DNA from: Sporobacter sp942492735
GTDB lineage: Bacteria; Bacillota; Clostridia; Oscillospirales; Oscillospiraceae
NCBI GenBank assembly: GCA_942492735.1
Contig: OW818648.1
Coordinates: 248,001-312,000, forward strand
Reading direction: 5' to 3'
Length of the DNA stretch: 64,000 nucleotides
Position 1 is the first letter of the stretch. Each line of letters opens with the position of its first letter. A program made the position numbers and the translations under genes. Below the pieces are notes generated by a model. It was not told the DNA's origin and did not search any database. It saw nothing but the letters and a program-made list of their open reading frames with translations. Shown here in pieces: positions 1 through 7,035 of this stretch.

Positions 1-189
1 GATGGATGGGATAAAGATGCACCTGTAATTGAGGAAAATCCGATCTTCACTAAGATACCTTTCTTTGATCCTTCGGTACTTGATGGAATAACGGGGTATA
101 AATTCGGATATCTTGATGCTAACTACCTTTATGTATCATATTGGGACCATTATTACCGATGCAGCATAACCGACCTTGGGCTTCAATAA
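1..189 (+). CDS. Hypothetical protein, C-terminal part (runs in from the left edge)
   Basis: Frame 1 is open from the first base to a TAA at 187-189 and gives 62 residues rich in Tyr, Asp and Trp, ending in SITDLGLQ. The composition looks like real coding sequence, and the next gene follows 55 bases downstream on the same strand. No family is recognised. The start lies outside the window, so full length is unknown. Its place beside small orphan genes, an HD protein and a MORN protein suggests accessory DNA. Confidence 0.5.
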   Translation, partial: DGWDKDAPVIEENPIFTKIPFFDPSVLDGITGYKFGYLDANYLYVSYWDHYYRCSITDLGLQ

Positions 190-244
190 CAATACCGTTA
201 CTGCACTTAATAATTCTATTAACATAGCATCTGTGAGGGTTATA

Positions 245-511
245 ATGAATATTGAAATTGTATGGGACAGGATCAAAGCATGCGAAGGTGAAGCATTTCA
301 TCAAATGCGTGGTAAGGAATTCTCCTATATTATAATCGCTAATAGTATAAAGCTGAGTACAACCAATAGAAGCATATCAAAGAAGACTTTCGATCAAGCC
401 CTATCTTTTGTTCCGCTCTCTGATACAACACCGATTCAGCATCTTCAGGCACCATCATACATCTATGCTATCTTGATGGATAATCGCATCAGAACTGGTT
501 CATGGAAATAA
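245..511 (+). CDS. Small hypothetical protein
   Basis: An 88-residue protein starting at the ATG at 245 behind a weak GAGGG site; an upstream ATG at 176 would add 23 residues without a better site. It begins MNIEIVWDRIKACEGEAF and has a PSYIYAILMDNRIR tail. From memory this resembles a family of short orphan proteins of accessory regions, in which a WD.I...EGE start and a PSY..AIL..K/RIR end are kept. No function is known to me. The stop at 509-511 is followed directly by more open sequence in the same frame. Confidence 0.6.
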   Translation: MNIEIVWDRIKACEGEAFHQMRGKEFSYIIIANSIKLSTTNRSISKKTFDQALSFVPLSDTTPIQHLQAPSYIYAILMDNRIRTGSWK

Positions 512-703
512 GTGGTCATCTATAATAACGGGGTCTTAAGCGCATACAGAATCTGTAATCAACAAACAAACGAAAGGTCATCCATATGTCAACAGAAAGA
601 AAAAGTGAAGGTACATAAACTAAATGGATTTGAAATAGAAAGGGGATATCATAATTTTGCATTCTCCAGTACCAACGAGAATTTTTATAAGATGTTTACA
701 TAA
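512..703 (+). other. Open frame following the stop of the gene at 245-511, doubtful gene
   Basis: This frame continues for 63 codons immediately after the stop at 509-511 and in the same frame, starting with GTG. There is no ribosome binding site of its own. It could be the tail of a formerly longer protein cut by a stop codon, or chance. The 245-511 product looks complete without it, so I do not call it a gene. Confidence 0.2.
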
Positions 704-723
704 TTTACTGGAGGGATGATAGA

Positions 724-1149
724 GTGGATCAAATAACGATAGCATTGGATATTGCAACTCGAGCCCACGCAGAACAGACTGACAAGGCTGGGCGACCATA
801 CATAGATCATCCGCTTGCAGTAGCGCAGAACTTCACGGATGCGACGCGATACGCAGTCGCATTGCTCCATGATGTTATTGAGGACACAGATATAACCTTG
901 CATGACCTAGAGAAACAAGGTATCTCAAGCACTATAATTGAGGCTATCTCAGCCATCACGAAGCGCTCGGGTGAAGACTATGATGATTATCTGGGCCGCG
1001 TAAAAGCAAACATTGTAGCGCGTGATGTTAAACTAGCCGACCTGCGGCATAACATGGATCTTAGCCGTTTGCAGAACCCTACAGAAAAAGACTACCAACG
1101 TGTTGCGAAGTACAAATTTGCATTAAACTTTCTGACAGCGAATTGTTAA
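724..1149 (+). CDS. HD-domain phosphohydrolase of the RelA/SpoT hydrolase type
   Basis: A 141-residue single-domain protein starting at GTG 724, eight bases after a clear GGAGG. The metal-binding pattern of the HD superfamily is visible: HPLAVA near residue 28, LLHDVIEDT near 48-56 and VKLADLRHN near 101-109. This is the arrangement of SpoT/MESH1-like hydrolases, with no synthetase or TGS domain. Such stand-alone proteins hydrolyse (p)ppGpp or related nucleotides in the cytoplasm; the actual substrate here is not shown. A similar HD domain is fused to an ADP-ribosylglycohydrolase at 42351-44012 in this window. The next gene starts 20 bases downstream. Confidence 0.8.
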   Translation: MDQITIALDIATRAHAEQTDKAGRPYIDHPLAVAQNFTDATRYAVALLHDVIEDTDITLHDLEKQGISSTIIEAISAITKRSGEDYDDYLGRVKANIVARDVKLADLRHNMDLSRLQNPTEKDYQRVAKYKFALNFLTANC

Positions 1150-1169
1150 ATAAATCAGAGGTGAGAAAC

Positions 1170-1496
1170 ATGATAATCAGACTTGAGTGGAAGGTTGAGG
1201 GTTATTGGCTTGAGTGTTCGGAAGACGAAGCTATCACACAAATATACCCTCGTCTTGACAAAGATTTAGTTGATAAAAGTTACAAAGAAGCCAACAAATT
1301 GCCTGATAGTTTTCTTAAAGAATGTGGGCTTGAACCCACAAATAAATATTGCTTCCTTGTATCTGGTGATATAAGCTCCATCGAACCTTTTTCACCTTAT
1401 TATCCATATCACCATGCGTGGAATGCTTATAGTCCTTTTGAAAATTATCCTGAAACAACAATTAGAAGTTTGGAAGAGATACTGACTCTGAGTTAA
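1170..1496 (+). CDS. Hypothetical protein
   Basis: A 108-residue acidic protein starting at ATG 1170 behind AGGTGAG, preferred over an upstream TTG at 1143 that overlaps the HD gene. It is rich in Tyr, Glu and Pro (for example FSPYYPYHHAWNAYSPF) and has no membrane segment or recognised motif. It sits 20 bases after the HD gene and 46 before the MORN-like gene, so the three may be co-transcribed. It could be an immunity-type protein of a polymorphic toxin locus, but nothing in the sequence proves it. Confidence 0.6.
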   Translation: MIIRLEWKVEGYWLECSEDEAITQIYPRLDKDLVDKSYKEANKLPDSFLKECGLEPTNKYCFLVSGDISSIEPFSPYYPYHHAWNAYSPFENYPETTIRSLEEILTLS

Positions 1497-1542
1497 CTCG
1501 TTAGCAGTTCCTTTTGAAATTATTATCGAGGAGGTGTGTCAA

Positions 1543-1983
1543 ATGCCCGACAATAATGACGTGAAGACTGAATACGGAATTGAAAACTATGATTCTCGTG
1601 CATGTGGTAAATTCTACTTTGATACCGGCGAATTAATGTACGAAGGCTATTACTCACCAGCTGAGTACAACTCTAGCCATCATGAGCCGAACGGGCGGGG
1701 AGTCTACTACTATAAAAGTGGCATCAAACACCGTGAAGGCCAATTTCAACATGGTGGTTTATTTGAAGGTAAGGCCTACTACCCTTCCGGTAACTTAAAG
1801 TTTGAAGGCAGATATAACTGTCGGAAAACTGATGGTAGTTATTACGGGCCCTCATATCCAGTGTACGGCAAGTACTATAGCGAAACCGGATCGCTAATTT
1901 ACGAAGGTGAGTTTAAAGTCCAGAAACAAGGAAGCGTAGGATATCCAAAGGTAATACTTCCTGAGGGCTTTGGATCCCTTTGA
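1543..1983 (+). CDS. MORN-repeat / YwqK-like protein
   Basis: A 146-residue protein starting at ATG 1543 behind GAGGAGGTG. It shows repeated units of the MORN_2 type: GKFYFDTGELMYEGYY, GVYYYKSGIKHREGQF, GKAYYPSGNLKFEGRY and GKYYSETGSLIYEGEF. Each is an aromatic-rich beta hairpin with a (T/S)G turn and an (E/R)G end. Proteins of this kind in Bacteria are often annotated as YwqK-like toxin-system antitoxins or as phosphatidylinositol-kinase-like MORN proteins; the biochemical role is mostly unknown. No toxin gene is obvious next to it. The N-terminus MPDNN recurs in the small membrane protein at 39990, probably by chance. Confidence 0.75.
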   Translation: MPDNNDVKTEYGIENYDSRACGKFYFDTGELMYEGYYSPAEYNSSHHEPNGRGVYYYKSGIKHREGQFQHGGLFEGKAYYPSGNLKFEGRYNCRKTDGSYYGPSYPVYGKYYSETGSLIYEGEFKVQKQGSVGYPKVILPEGFGSL

Positions 1984-2000
1984 GGTTGGTAACACTGTAA

Positions 2001-2141
2001 TTGCTCTTTAAGGCTTTACTCGACAAAGATGTCAAATACATTTCAATTCATACTAGCTCAGATAATATTATGCGTGCGACCTTCAATACACCGGATCTAT
2101 TTGTTTTTGATGGGAACAATGAGCATAGCATTGCTTTATGA
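2001..2141 (+). pseudogene. Short coding remnant, unknown family
   Basis: After a stop at 1998-2000 a 46-codon frame runs to TGA at 2139-2141 and includes KALLDKDVKYISIHTSS and PDLFVFDG. It has the composition of protein-coding sequence but no start codon with a ribosome binding site, so it looks like the tail of a lost gene. The family is not recognised. Confidence 0.3.
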
Positions 2142-2196
2142 TAAAGAAAGAATAATAGCCAATATCAAATGGTAATAACTATGGGGGGGGTTGTAT

Positions 2197-2892
2197 ATGT
2201 ATAATAGTTACTTTAATTGGGTACGAAAATTCCCGAGACATGTAGTAATAAGAAAAGAAGGGTATTATTATAGCGCCCGTAATGAAAGCGCAGAAATACT
2301 ACATGATTTGCTAAAATATTGTTTAGGAAACCAAGGTGAGAATACAGTCATAACTGGTTGTCCTGTCGTTGAACCCATAATAAACGCTCTAGAAAAAGCG
2401 CAACTTAACTATGTTATTATTGAGAACAATGAGATTATCGAAATTAAAGATTTTGAAAACTCATCTTTTTGTGTTAGCCTCGATAAATACATTTCAAGTA
2501 ATATTTCATCTCTATCAGAATATGGAGATTCCGAGAATTCTCTAATTAATATTGCTAACTCCCTCCTGTCTGGCGTCAATCCATACACGGGTGAGATTCT
2601 TGACAATAATCATTTAGTTAACGACGAAAATATCCAGATAATTATTGAAGAAGGGAGAAAATCACTACTAAGACGTGAAAGACGCAAAGCTAACGAACCA
2701 CACTTTGCAGGTGAGAAATGGACCGATGCAGAAGATTCACAACTAATTGACGAATGGAAGTTAGGTATGAAAATTACCGAAATCGCAACATTACATCAAA
2801 GAACTACTGGTTCTATTAACTCAAGACTATTGAAGTTATTTCAAGGTAATGACCCTCAGTTTACAAATATTGGCGTTGAATTAAACCTGTGA
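2197..2892 (+). CDS. DNA-binding protein with possible MutS-I-like N-terminus and Myb/SANT-like C-terminus
   Basis: 231 residues from ATG 2197, which lies behind a run of eight G. The N-terminal part (about 1-75: RKEGYYYSARNESAEILHDL, then TGCPV and a NALEKAQLNYVIIE strand) resembles the mismatch-recognition domain I fold of MutS (FYE..DA, then G.P, then a Gly/Tyr-Val strand); this is my inference. Near residues 170-215 there is a trihelical Myb/SANT-type segment with EKWTDAEDSQLIDEWKLG and TGSINSRL. The stop overlaps the start of the helicase gene as GTGA at 2889-2892, so translation is coupled and the two products probably act together on DNA. Confidence 0.65.
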   Translation: MYNSYFNWVRKFPRHVVIRKEGYYYSARNESAEILHDLLKYCLGNQGENTVITGCPVVEPIINALEKAQLNYVIIENNEIIEIKDFENSSFCVSLDKYISSNISSLSEYGDSENSLINIANSLLSGVNPYTGEILDNNHLVNDENIQIIIEEGRKSLLRRERRKANEPHFAGEKWTDAEDSQLIDEWKLGMKITEIATLHQRTTGSINSRLLKLFQGNDPQFTNIGVELNL

Positions 2893-5033
2893 TTACATAC
2901 CAAGAATTCGCATCGAAATTTAACATTATACTAAACGCCCAGCAAGAGGCGGCGGTCAAGCAGGTAAACGGACCGACGCTTCTTCTTGCTGTCCCTGGAA
3001 GCGGAAAGACTACTGTCATTGTCGCCCGACTTGGTTATATGTTATATTGCCAAGGGATTGATCCTAGTAGCATCCTTACGATGACGTACACTGTATCCGC
3101 AAAAAACGATATGCGCGAACGGTTTAGGCTGTTATTCGGGGACACCTATGCGGATAATCTGGACTTTCGTACAATCAATTCCTTATGTGTCAAGATAATT
3201 AGTCATTACGAAAGAGTTGAAACACGGGTCGCATTCCGGCTTGCATCTGATACAGATGTCATGAGGATACTGCGGGATCTATATATTACCATAGTCCAAG
3301 ACTATCCGACAGAAAGTGATCTCAAGGACATTCGAACCCGAATCACTTATTGCAAAAACATGCTGCTAGTCGATGACGATATCAAAAATCTGGAGGACTT
3401 GGGCGGTGTAAACTCCTTCATTATTTATAGTGCATACAAGGAGCATATGACGAAGAACTTGCTAATGGACTTTGACGACCAATTGGTCTACGCGTTGGGA
3501 ATACTTAAGAAACACAAGGAAATCCTGGAGTATTTTCAGGACAAGTACCGGTATATCAATGTCGATGAAGCTCAGGACACTTCCAAGGTGCAGCACTTGA
3601 TTATTCAAATGCTTGCGACCAGACGAAAAAATATCTTCATGGTCGGCGACGAGGATCAGAGCATTTATCGGTTCAGGGCTGCGTACCCCCAAGCCCTTCT
3701 CGATTTCGAGAAGACGTTCACAGACGCGAAAGTTCTACTGATGGAGACGAACTACCGCTCGACCCAAACCATCGTGAGCCATACGGGCAGCTTTATCAAA
3801 CGTAATCAAAGCCGACATGACAAGTCCATGAGAACAGATAATGAATTGGGCAGCCCTATAAAACATTCTGTTTTAACAGATTACTCATTCCAACATCCAT
3901 ATGTGATAAGTCGAGCTCAGGATAACCACGGGGATACTGCAATTCTTTACAGGAACAACGATAGCGCGATTCCACTCATTGACTTGCTTGAGAAAAATAA
4001 CATTGCCTATCAGTGTCGCCGGGTCGAGGGCTTGTTTTTTTCACATGTTGTGGTTAGTGATGTTCTGTCCGCAATCAGATTCTCCTTAGACCCGTGTAAT
4101 TGGGAGCTCTTTTCAACCTTATACTATAAGCTCGGATGCGGCATTAAAAAAATCGTTATACTCGAATTAATGGAGTCAGCGCCAAGAGACAAGCCAGTAT
4201 TAGATGTACTATTGAGAAGTGGAATGCTGGAAACATGGAGTACCCCCAAGGTCGAGTCCTTGAAAACATCCTTTTCCAGGATAGCAACATCAACAAGCAA
4301 CACAGCTCTCAATATATGGTTTTATAACGTTGGCTATCTGAATTATCTCTTACAAAACCATATTGACACTACCAGAGTCAGCATCCTTCTTACTCTTGCA
4401 CACAATAACCGTGACCTTAAGCGGTTTATAGACAGAATCGGCGAGCTTCAGGATATCGTAAAAGAGGGTGGCATTTACAAAGACAGCAGAATTATATTAT
4501 CGACAATCCATTCGAGCAAAGGGCTAGAGTATGATAACGTCATATTGATTGATGTCGTTGACGGCCTGTTTCCTAACATAGCTACGCCCATTTCGGGACA
4601 TAAACTTACTGACGAGGAGCTCGCGCAACTTGAGGAAGAACGCCGGCTCTTCTACGTCGGTGTAACTAGGGCTAAGAAAACAGTTGAACTTATCAGCTAT
4701 AAAAGTGAATATGGTGGCCACTTAACCCACGAGTTTTCTTTTATTAAGCAGCTTCTTGCAGCGTCGCAACCGCAGGCTATTCAAAATGCAGGCAAACAAA
4801 TCATGAAAACCGCACCGAAAACACATCCCCCTATCCTAAAGCCCAAAGCCGTGACTGACGTGTATCTAAAGGATTACATTCCAAATCGCCGGGTCATTCA
4901 CAACAAATTCGGTACAGGTACCATAATATATAGAGATGACATGTTTATAACAGTGAAATTTTCAAAGGACAGAAAAGAGCGTAAACTGAACTTATCGGGT
5001 TGTGTGGAGAATAAGCTAATTAGGTTGGCCTGA
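2889..5033 (+). CDS. UvrD/PcrA-like superfamily 1 DNA helicase
   Basis: 714 residues from a GTG start that overlaps the previous stop. SF1A motifs are present in order: Q-motif LNAQQEAAV, Walker A AVPGSGKTT near residue 35, Walker B/DEAQ-type NVDEAQDTS near 225, motif III GDEDQSIYRFR near 257, motif IV YRS, motif V STIHSSKGLEYDNV near 540 and motif VI VGVTRAKK near 595. The C-terminus (about 665-714) has an IHNKFGTGTI beta domain like the PcrA C-terminal RNA-polymerase-interacting tail. It is expected to unwind DNA 3' to 5' with ATP. Coupling to a SANT-type DNA-binding partner, inside a mobile region, would fit a repair or anti-phage role rather than the housekeeping pcrA. Confidence 0.9.
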   Translation: MITYQEFASKFNIILNAQQEAAVKQVNGPTLLLAVPGSGKTTVIVARLGYMLYCQGIDPSSILTMTYTVSAKNDMRERFRLLFGDTYADNLDFRTINSLCVKIISHYERVETRVAFRLASDTDVMRILRDLYITIVQDYPTESDLKDIRTRITYCKNMLLVDDDIKNLEDLGGVNSFIIYSAYKEHMTKNLLMDFDDQLVYALGILKKHKEILEYFQDKYRYINVDEAQDTSKVQHLIIQMLATRRKNIFMVGDEDQSIYRFRAAYPQALLDFEKTFTDAKVLLMETNYRSTQTIVSHTGSFIKRNQSRHDKSMRTDNELGSPIKHSVLTDYSFQHPYVISRAQDNHGDTAILYRNNDSAIPLIDLLEKNNIAYQCRRVEGLFFSHVVVSDVLSAIRFSLDPCNWELFSTLYYKLGCGIKKIVILELMESAPRDKPVLDVLLRSGMLETWSTPKVESLKTSFSRIATSTSNTALNIWFYNVGYLNYLLQNHIDTTRVSILLTLAHNNRDLKRFIDRIGELQDIVKEGGIYKDSRIILSTIHSSKGLEYDNVILIDVVDGLFPNIATPISGHKLTDEELAQLEEERRLFYVGVTRAKKTVELISYKSEYGGHLTHEFSFIKQLLAASQPQAIQNAGKQIMKTAPKTHPPILKPKAVTDVYLKDYIPNRRVIHNKFGTGTIIYRDDMFITVKFSKDRKERKLNLSGCVENKLIRLA

Positions 5034-5170
5034 AAATAGACATCGCTGCGCCGCACTCAATGGCATCAACACAATCCAACATAATCGTGACTCTTTTCTT
5101 ATCTGCCGCTCCAGTGCGCCAGCGATTTGCAATAGCTTCTTGCATCAGATCCTACGTCTGTTCATCAACG

Positions 5171-5215
5171 ATCGCCCGATGCGTGTGTTCTTTTATGGAC
5201 CATGTATCGGGCGAT
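5171..5215 (+). terminator. Stem-loop terminator candidate after the helicase gene
   Basis: Perfect 10-bp arms ATCGCCCGAT (5171-5180) and ATCGGGCGAT (5206-5215) with a 25-base loop, followed by GTTTTTGTTTG. The loop is long for an intrinsic terminator, but the T-rich tail and the position 138 bases after the helicase stop fit. The stretch 5034-5270 otherwise holds only weak open frames. Confidence 0.5.
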
Positions 5216-5282
5216 GTTTTTGTTTGTTGGACACGTTTGACGGCATAGGGTGTCTGGCGATTTTATTCAATCATGCCTATTA

Positions 5283-5384
5283 TACGCATCTTTATTAACA
5301 TAACTTCTATTATGCGCATTTACTTCAATTATTATTTTAATTATGCGCATTTATATTGACATTTGTGCGCATTCGTGATATCTT
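5283..5384 (+). promoter_or_regulatory. Promoter with an array of ATGCGCAT-type operator sites
   Basis: TTGACA at 5356-5361 and TATCTT at 5379-5384 are separated by 17 bases, a good sigma-70/A promoter for the gene at 5427. The self-complementary octamer ATGCGCAT, or one variant of it, occurs four times at 5283-5289 (acgcat), 5312-5319, 5343-5350 and 5366-5372 (tgcgcat), spaced 30, 31 and 22 bases. The last site lies between -35 and -10, where a bound repressor would block RNA polymerase. This fits autoregulation by the product of the 5427 or 6202 gene, which is inference. Confidence 0.6.
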
Positions 5385-5426
5385 GATCTCAGGCAATCAC
5401 ATAATGAATTTAGGGGGGGTTAAACG

Positions 5427-6182
5427 ATGGTAACAAAAAGTCTTAGAGTCCGCGCAACTGATGGATATGAGGATATTGCAAAGATAAATTACTCGGGTAT
5501 TAGAAGCATAGCCAAACTTGCATCAAAAGCGTTTTCTCTCACCATGGACGAAATTATTGAATTTATAACAATACAAGATAGCACAAAGCCAAATATAAAA
5601 CACGGTCTAAGAGCTGGTAGTTTTAATAATTACTGTCGAACAGGGAAAGTGAGCGAATATACTTCAGAAATACTTTATAATTTCTTTGAGAAGGAAGTTC
5701 CCTACACCGTTTTTAATGGCCAGAATGAAATTACTTTGGGGAATGCAACTTTGATTTATGGGATTCTAATGGAGAAATTAAACAACTCCAATATTGTAAA
5801 GGGTCGACTTGGTATTTCTGAAAACGATGAAATGAGGTACTATAATCAATCTGAATTCGGAACGATGTTTATTATGTCTCAATCTTCTACCACAGATATA
5901 AATGGACCTATAGACCCTGATGTGATTGAAAATCTAGAAATCGACTTCGCGCGCTTTTTCATTAAAGAAGATAATAGCCGTGACAGTTATAATGAGTTGT
6001 TTGACGGTTATGGTTTAAATGCTATCATCCACGAGAATGAAGAATTCGTTGAATATATAGACTTTGAAACTTTAGCGTCTTATGACTTAAATTCACTAAG
6101 AGCGTGCTATGATTCATATAAAGATGTGATCGGGATTTATGAGTCGGTAATTAGATTCAAAGAAATAAAGAAAGAATCATAA
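5427..6182 (+). CDS. Hypothetical protein, first gene of a two-gene module
   Basis: 251 residues from ATG 5427 behind a seven-G ribosome binding site. The N-terminal 60 residues (RVRATDGYEDIAKINYSGIR, then SLTMDEIIEFI) could be a small DNA-binding or dimerisation domain. The rest is acidic and helical, with no membrane segment and no motif I recognise. It is followed after 19 bases by the gene at 6202, and preceded by a promoter with an ATGCGCAT array, so an antitoxin-like or repressor role is plausible but unproven. AT-rich codon use sets it apart from the genes beyond 7 kb. Confidence 0.6.
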   Translation: MVTKSLRVRATDGYEDIAKINYSGIRSIAKLASKAFSLTMDEIIEFITIQDSTKPNIKHGLRAGSFNNYCRTGKVSEYTSEILYNFFEKEVPYTVFNGQNEITLGNATLIYGILMEKLNNSNIVKGRLGISENDEMRYYNQSEFGTMFIMSQSSTTDINGPIDPDVIENLEIDFARFFIKEDNSRDSYNELFDGYGLNAIIHENEEFVEYIDFETLASYDLNSLRACYDSYKDVIGIYESVIRFKEIKKES

Positions 6183-6201
6183 TGAAACAAAGGGGGATAA
6201 A

Positions 6202-6537
6202 ATGAGAAAAAACCTATTAGTTTCAAATCATAGTATTATGCGATATGGATCCAGAACAGGTCGCCAAAATAACCTTGTAGCCGGTCTTGTAGAATCTATA
6301 AAAAACGGCAAACAGATATCTATAACTGAGGTATTAGGTAGCGGTTTTTCATTGAAGAAAGCTTACAAAAATGATACTTATTACATTTGGTATGATGAGC
6401 AAATTCATGATGATTTAGTTGCCATTGTTACAAATGCAGGAATTATTAAGACAGTCTTGAGAAGAGAAATGTTTACTTATATTAACTACAATTGCAAGAT
6501 TCGTCACGAATTTAACAGACAGCTTATCAAACAATGA
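6202..6537 (+). CDS. Small basic protein, possible toxin partner
   Basis: 111 residues from ATG 6202 behind AAAGGGGG, net positive. It starts with SNHSIMRYGSRTGR, an H...R..R arrangement like that opening DUF4258/BrnT-like RNase-fold toxins, followed by a NDTYYIWYD beta strand and a VAIVTNAGIIKTVLRR strand pair. The strand order is compatible with a small RelE/BrnT-like fold, but I cannot assign a family with certainty. It is the second gene of a two-gene module and ends before a strong stem-loop at 6659. Confidence 0.6.
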   Translation: MRKNLLVSNHSIMRYGSRTGRQNNLVAGLVESIKNGKQISITEVLGSGFSLKKAYKNDTYYIWYDEQIHDDLVAIVTNAGIIKTVLRREMFTYINYNCKIRHEFNRQLIKQ

Positions 6538-6658
6538 CAATCGATTATTACTTTCTCGCCCATTCAAAGCATGTAACGTGACGTTTAAAGTTAGTCGCTG
6601 ATTCTTTATATCACGTATTTTTTCTATCGGGTTTTATTTGACTAAAAACGGTAAAAAT

Positions 6659-6694
6659 AAAGTGGCGGATTTAAACCTTAAAATCCGCCACTTT
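6659..6694 (+). terminator. Strong intrinsic stem-loop
   Basis: Fourteen-base arms AAAGTGGCGGATTT (6659-6672) and AAATCCGCCACTTT (6681-6694) around an 8-base loop, followed by AGTTTGTT. It closes the 5427-6537 module. The interval 6538-7035 holds this terminator and the attachment-type structure described separately, and no gene. Confidence 0.75.
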
Positions 6695-6719
6695 AGTTTG
6701 TTAAGGTCCATTTGCTGGG

Positions 6720-6881
6720 ACCTACAAGCTGATGTTTATTTGATGTTTGTTTATACCTGATAACGCCTGAAATCACTAGCGATTACAAGAAGTCACCCTT
6801 TAAGAAACCCTTAATAATCAAAGGAAACTTGAGATAACCAAAGGTCGCCATAAGCCCGTCTGATTACTCATAACCCGAAGG
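6720..6881. repeat. Attachment-type site A: paired 11-bp arm repeats plus core
   Basis: Two adjacent copies of an 11-bp repeat, TGATGTTTATT (6730-6740) and TGATGTTTGTT (6741-6751), follow ACCTACAAGC. The core CTCATAACCCGAAG lies at 6867-6880, exactly 137 bases after the first arm base. Site B (8505-8665) has the same arm, offset and core, and shares further similarity between arm and core (for example ATCAAAG). The core equals the anticodon-loop segment of bacterial initiator tRNA-Met. I read it as the right end of an integrative element lying to the left, now fused to the integrase unit. Confidence 0.65.
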
Positions 6882-7035
6882 TAGTATCTTAAGGGAACAC
6901 GTCCCGAAGACGTTCTTCCGGGCTATAAAAACCCACTCAGAAAAACGCTGTGATTTCAAGCCTTACCAAGCTAATTGACTTGCTATGTCAGCACTTCAGA
7001 GGTAACATCTGTACTACCAGAAGGAGGTAATTATT

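Noticed and set aside
6730..6751. CRISPR-like repeats at the arm sites
   Set aside because: Only two adjacent 11-bp units without spacers; they fit integrase arm sites.
6867..6880. A tRNA gene at the core sequence
   Set aside because: The flanking bases do not form the D, T or acceptor stems of a tRNA.
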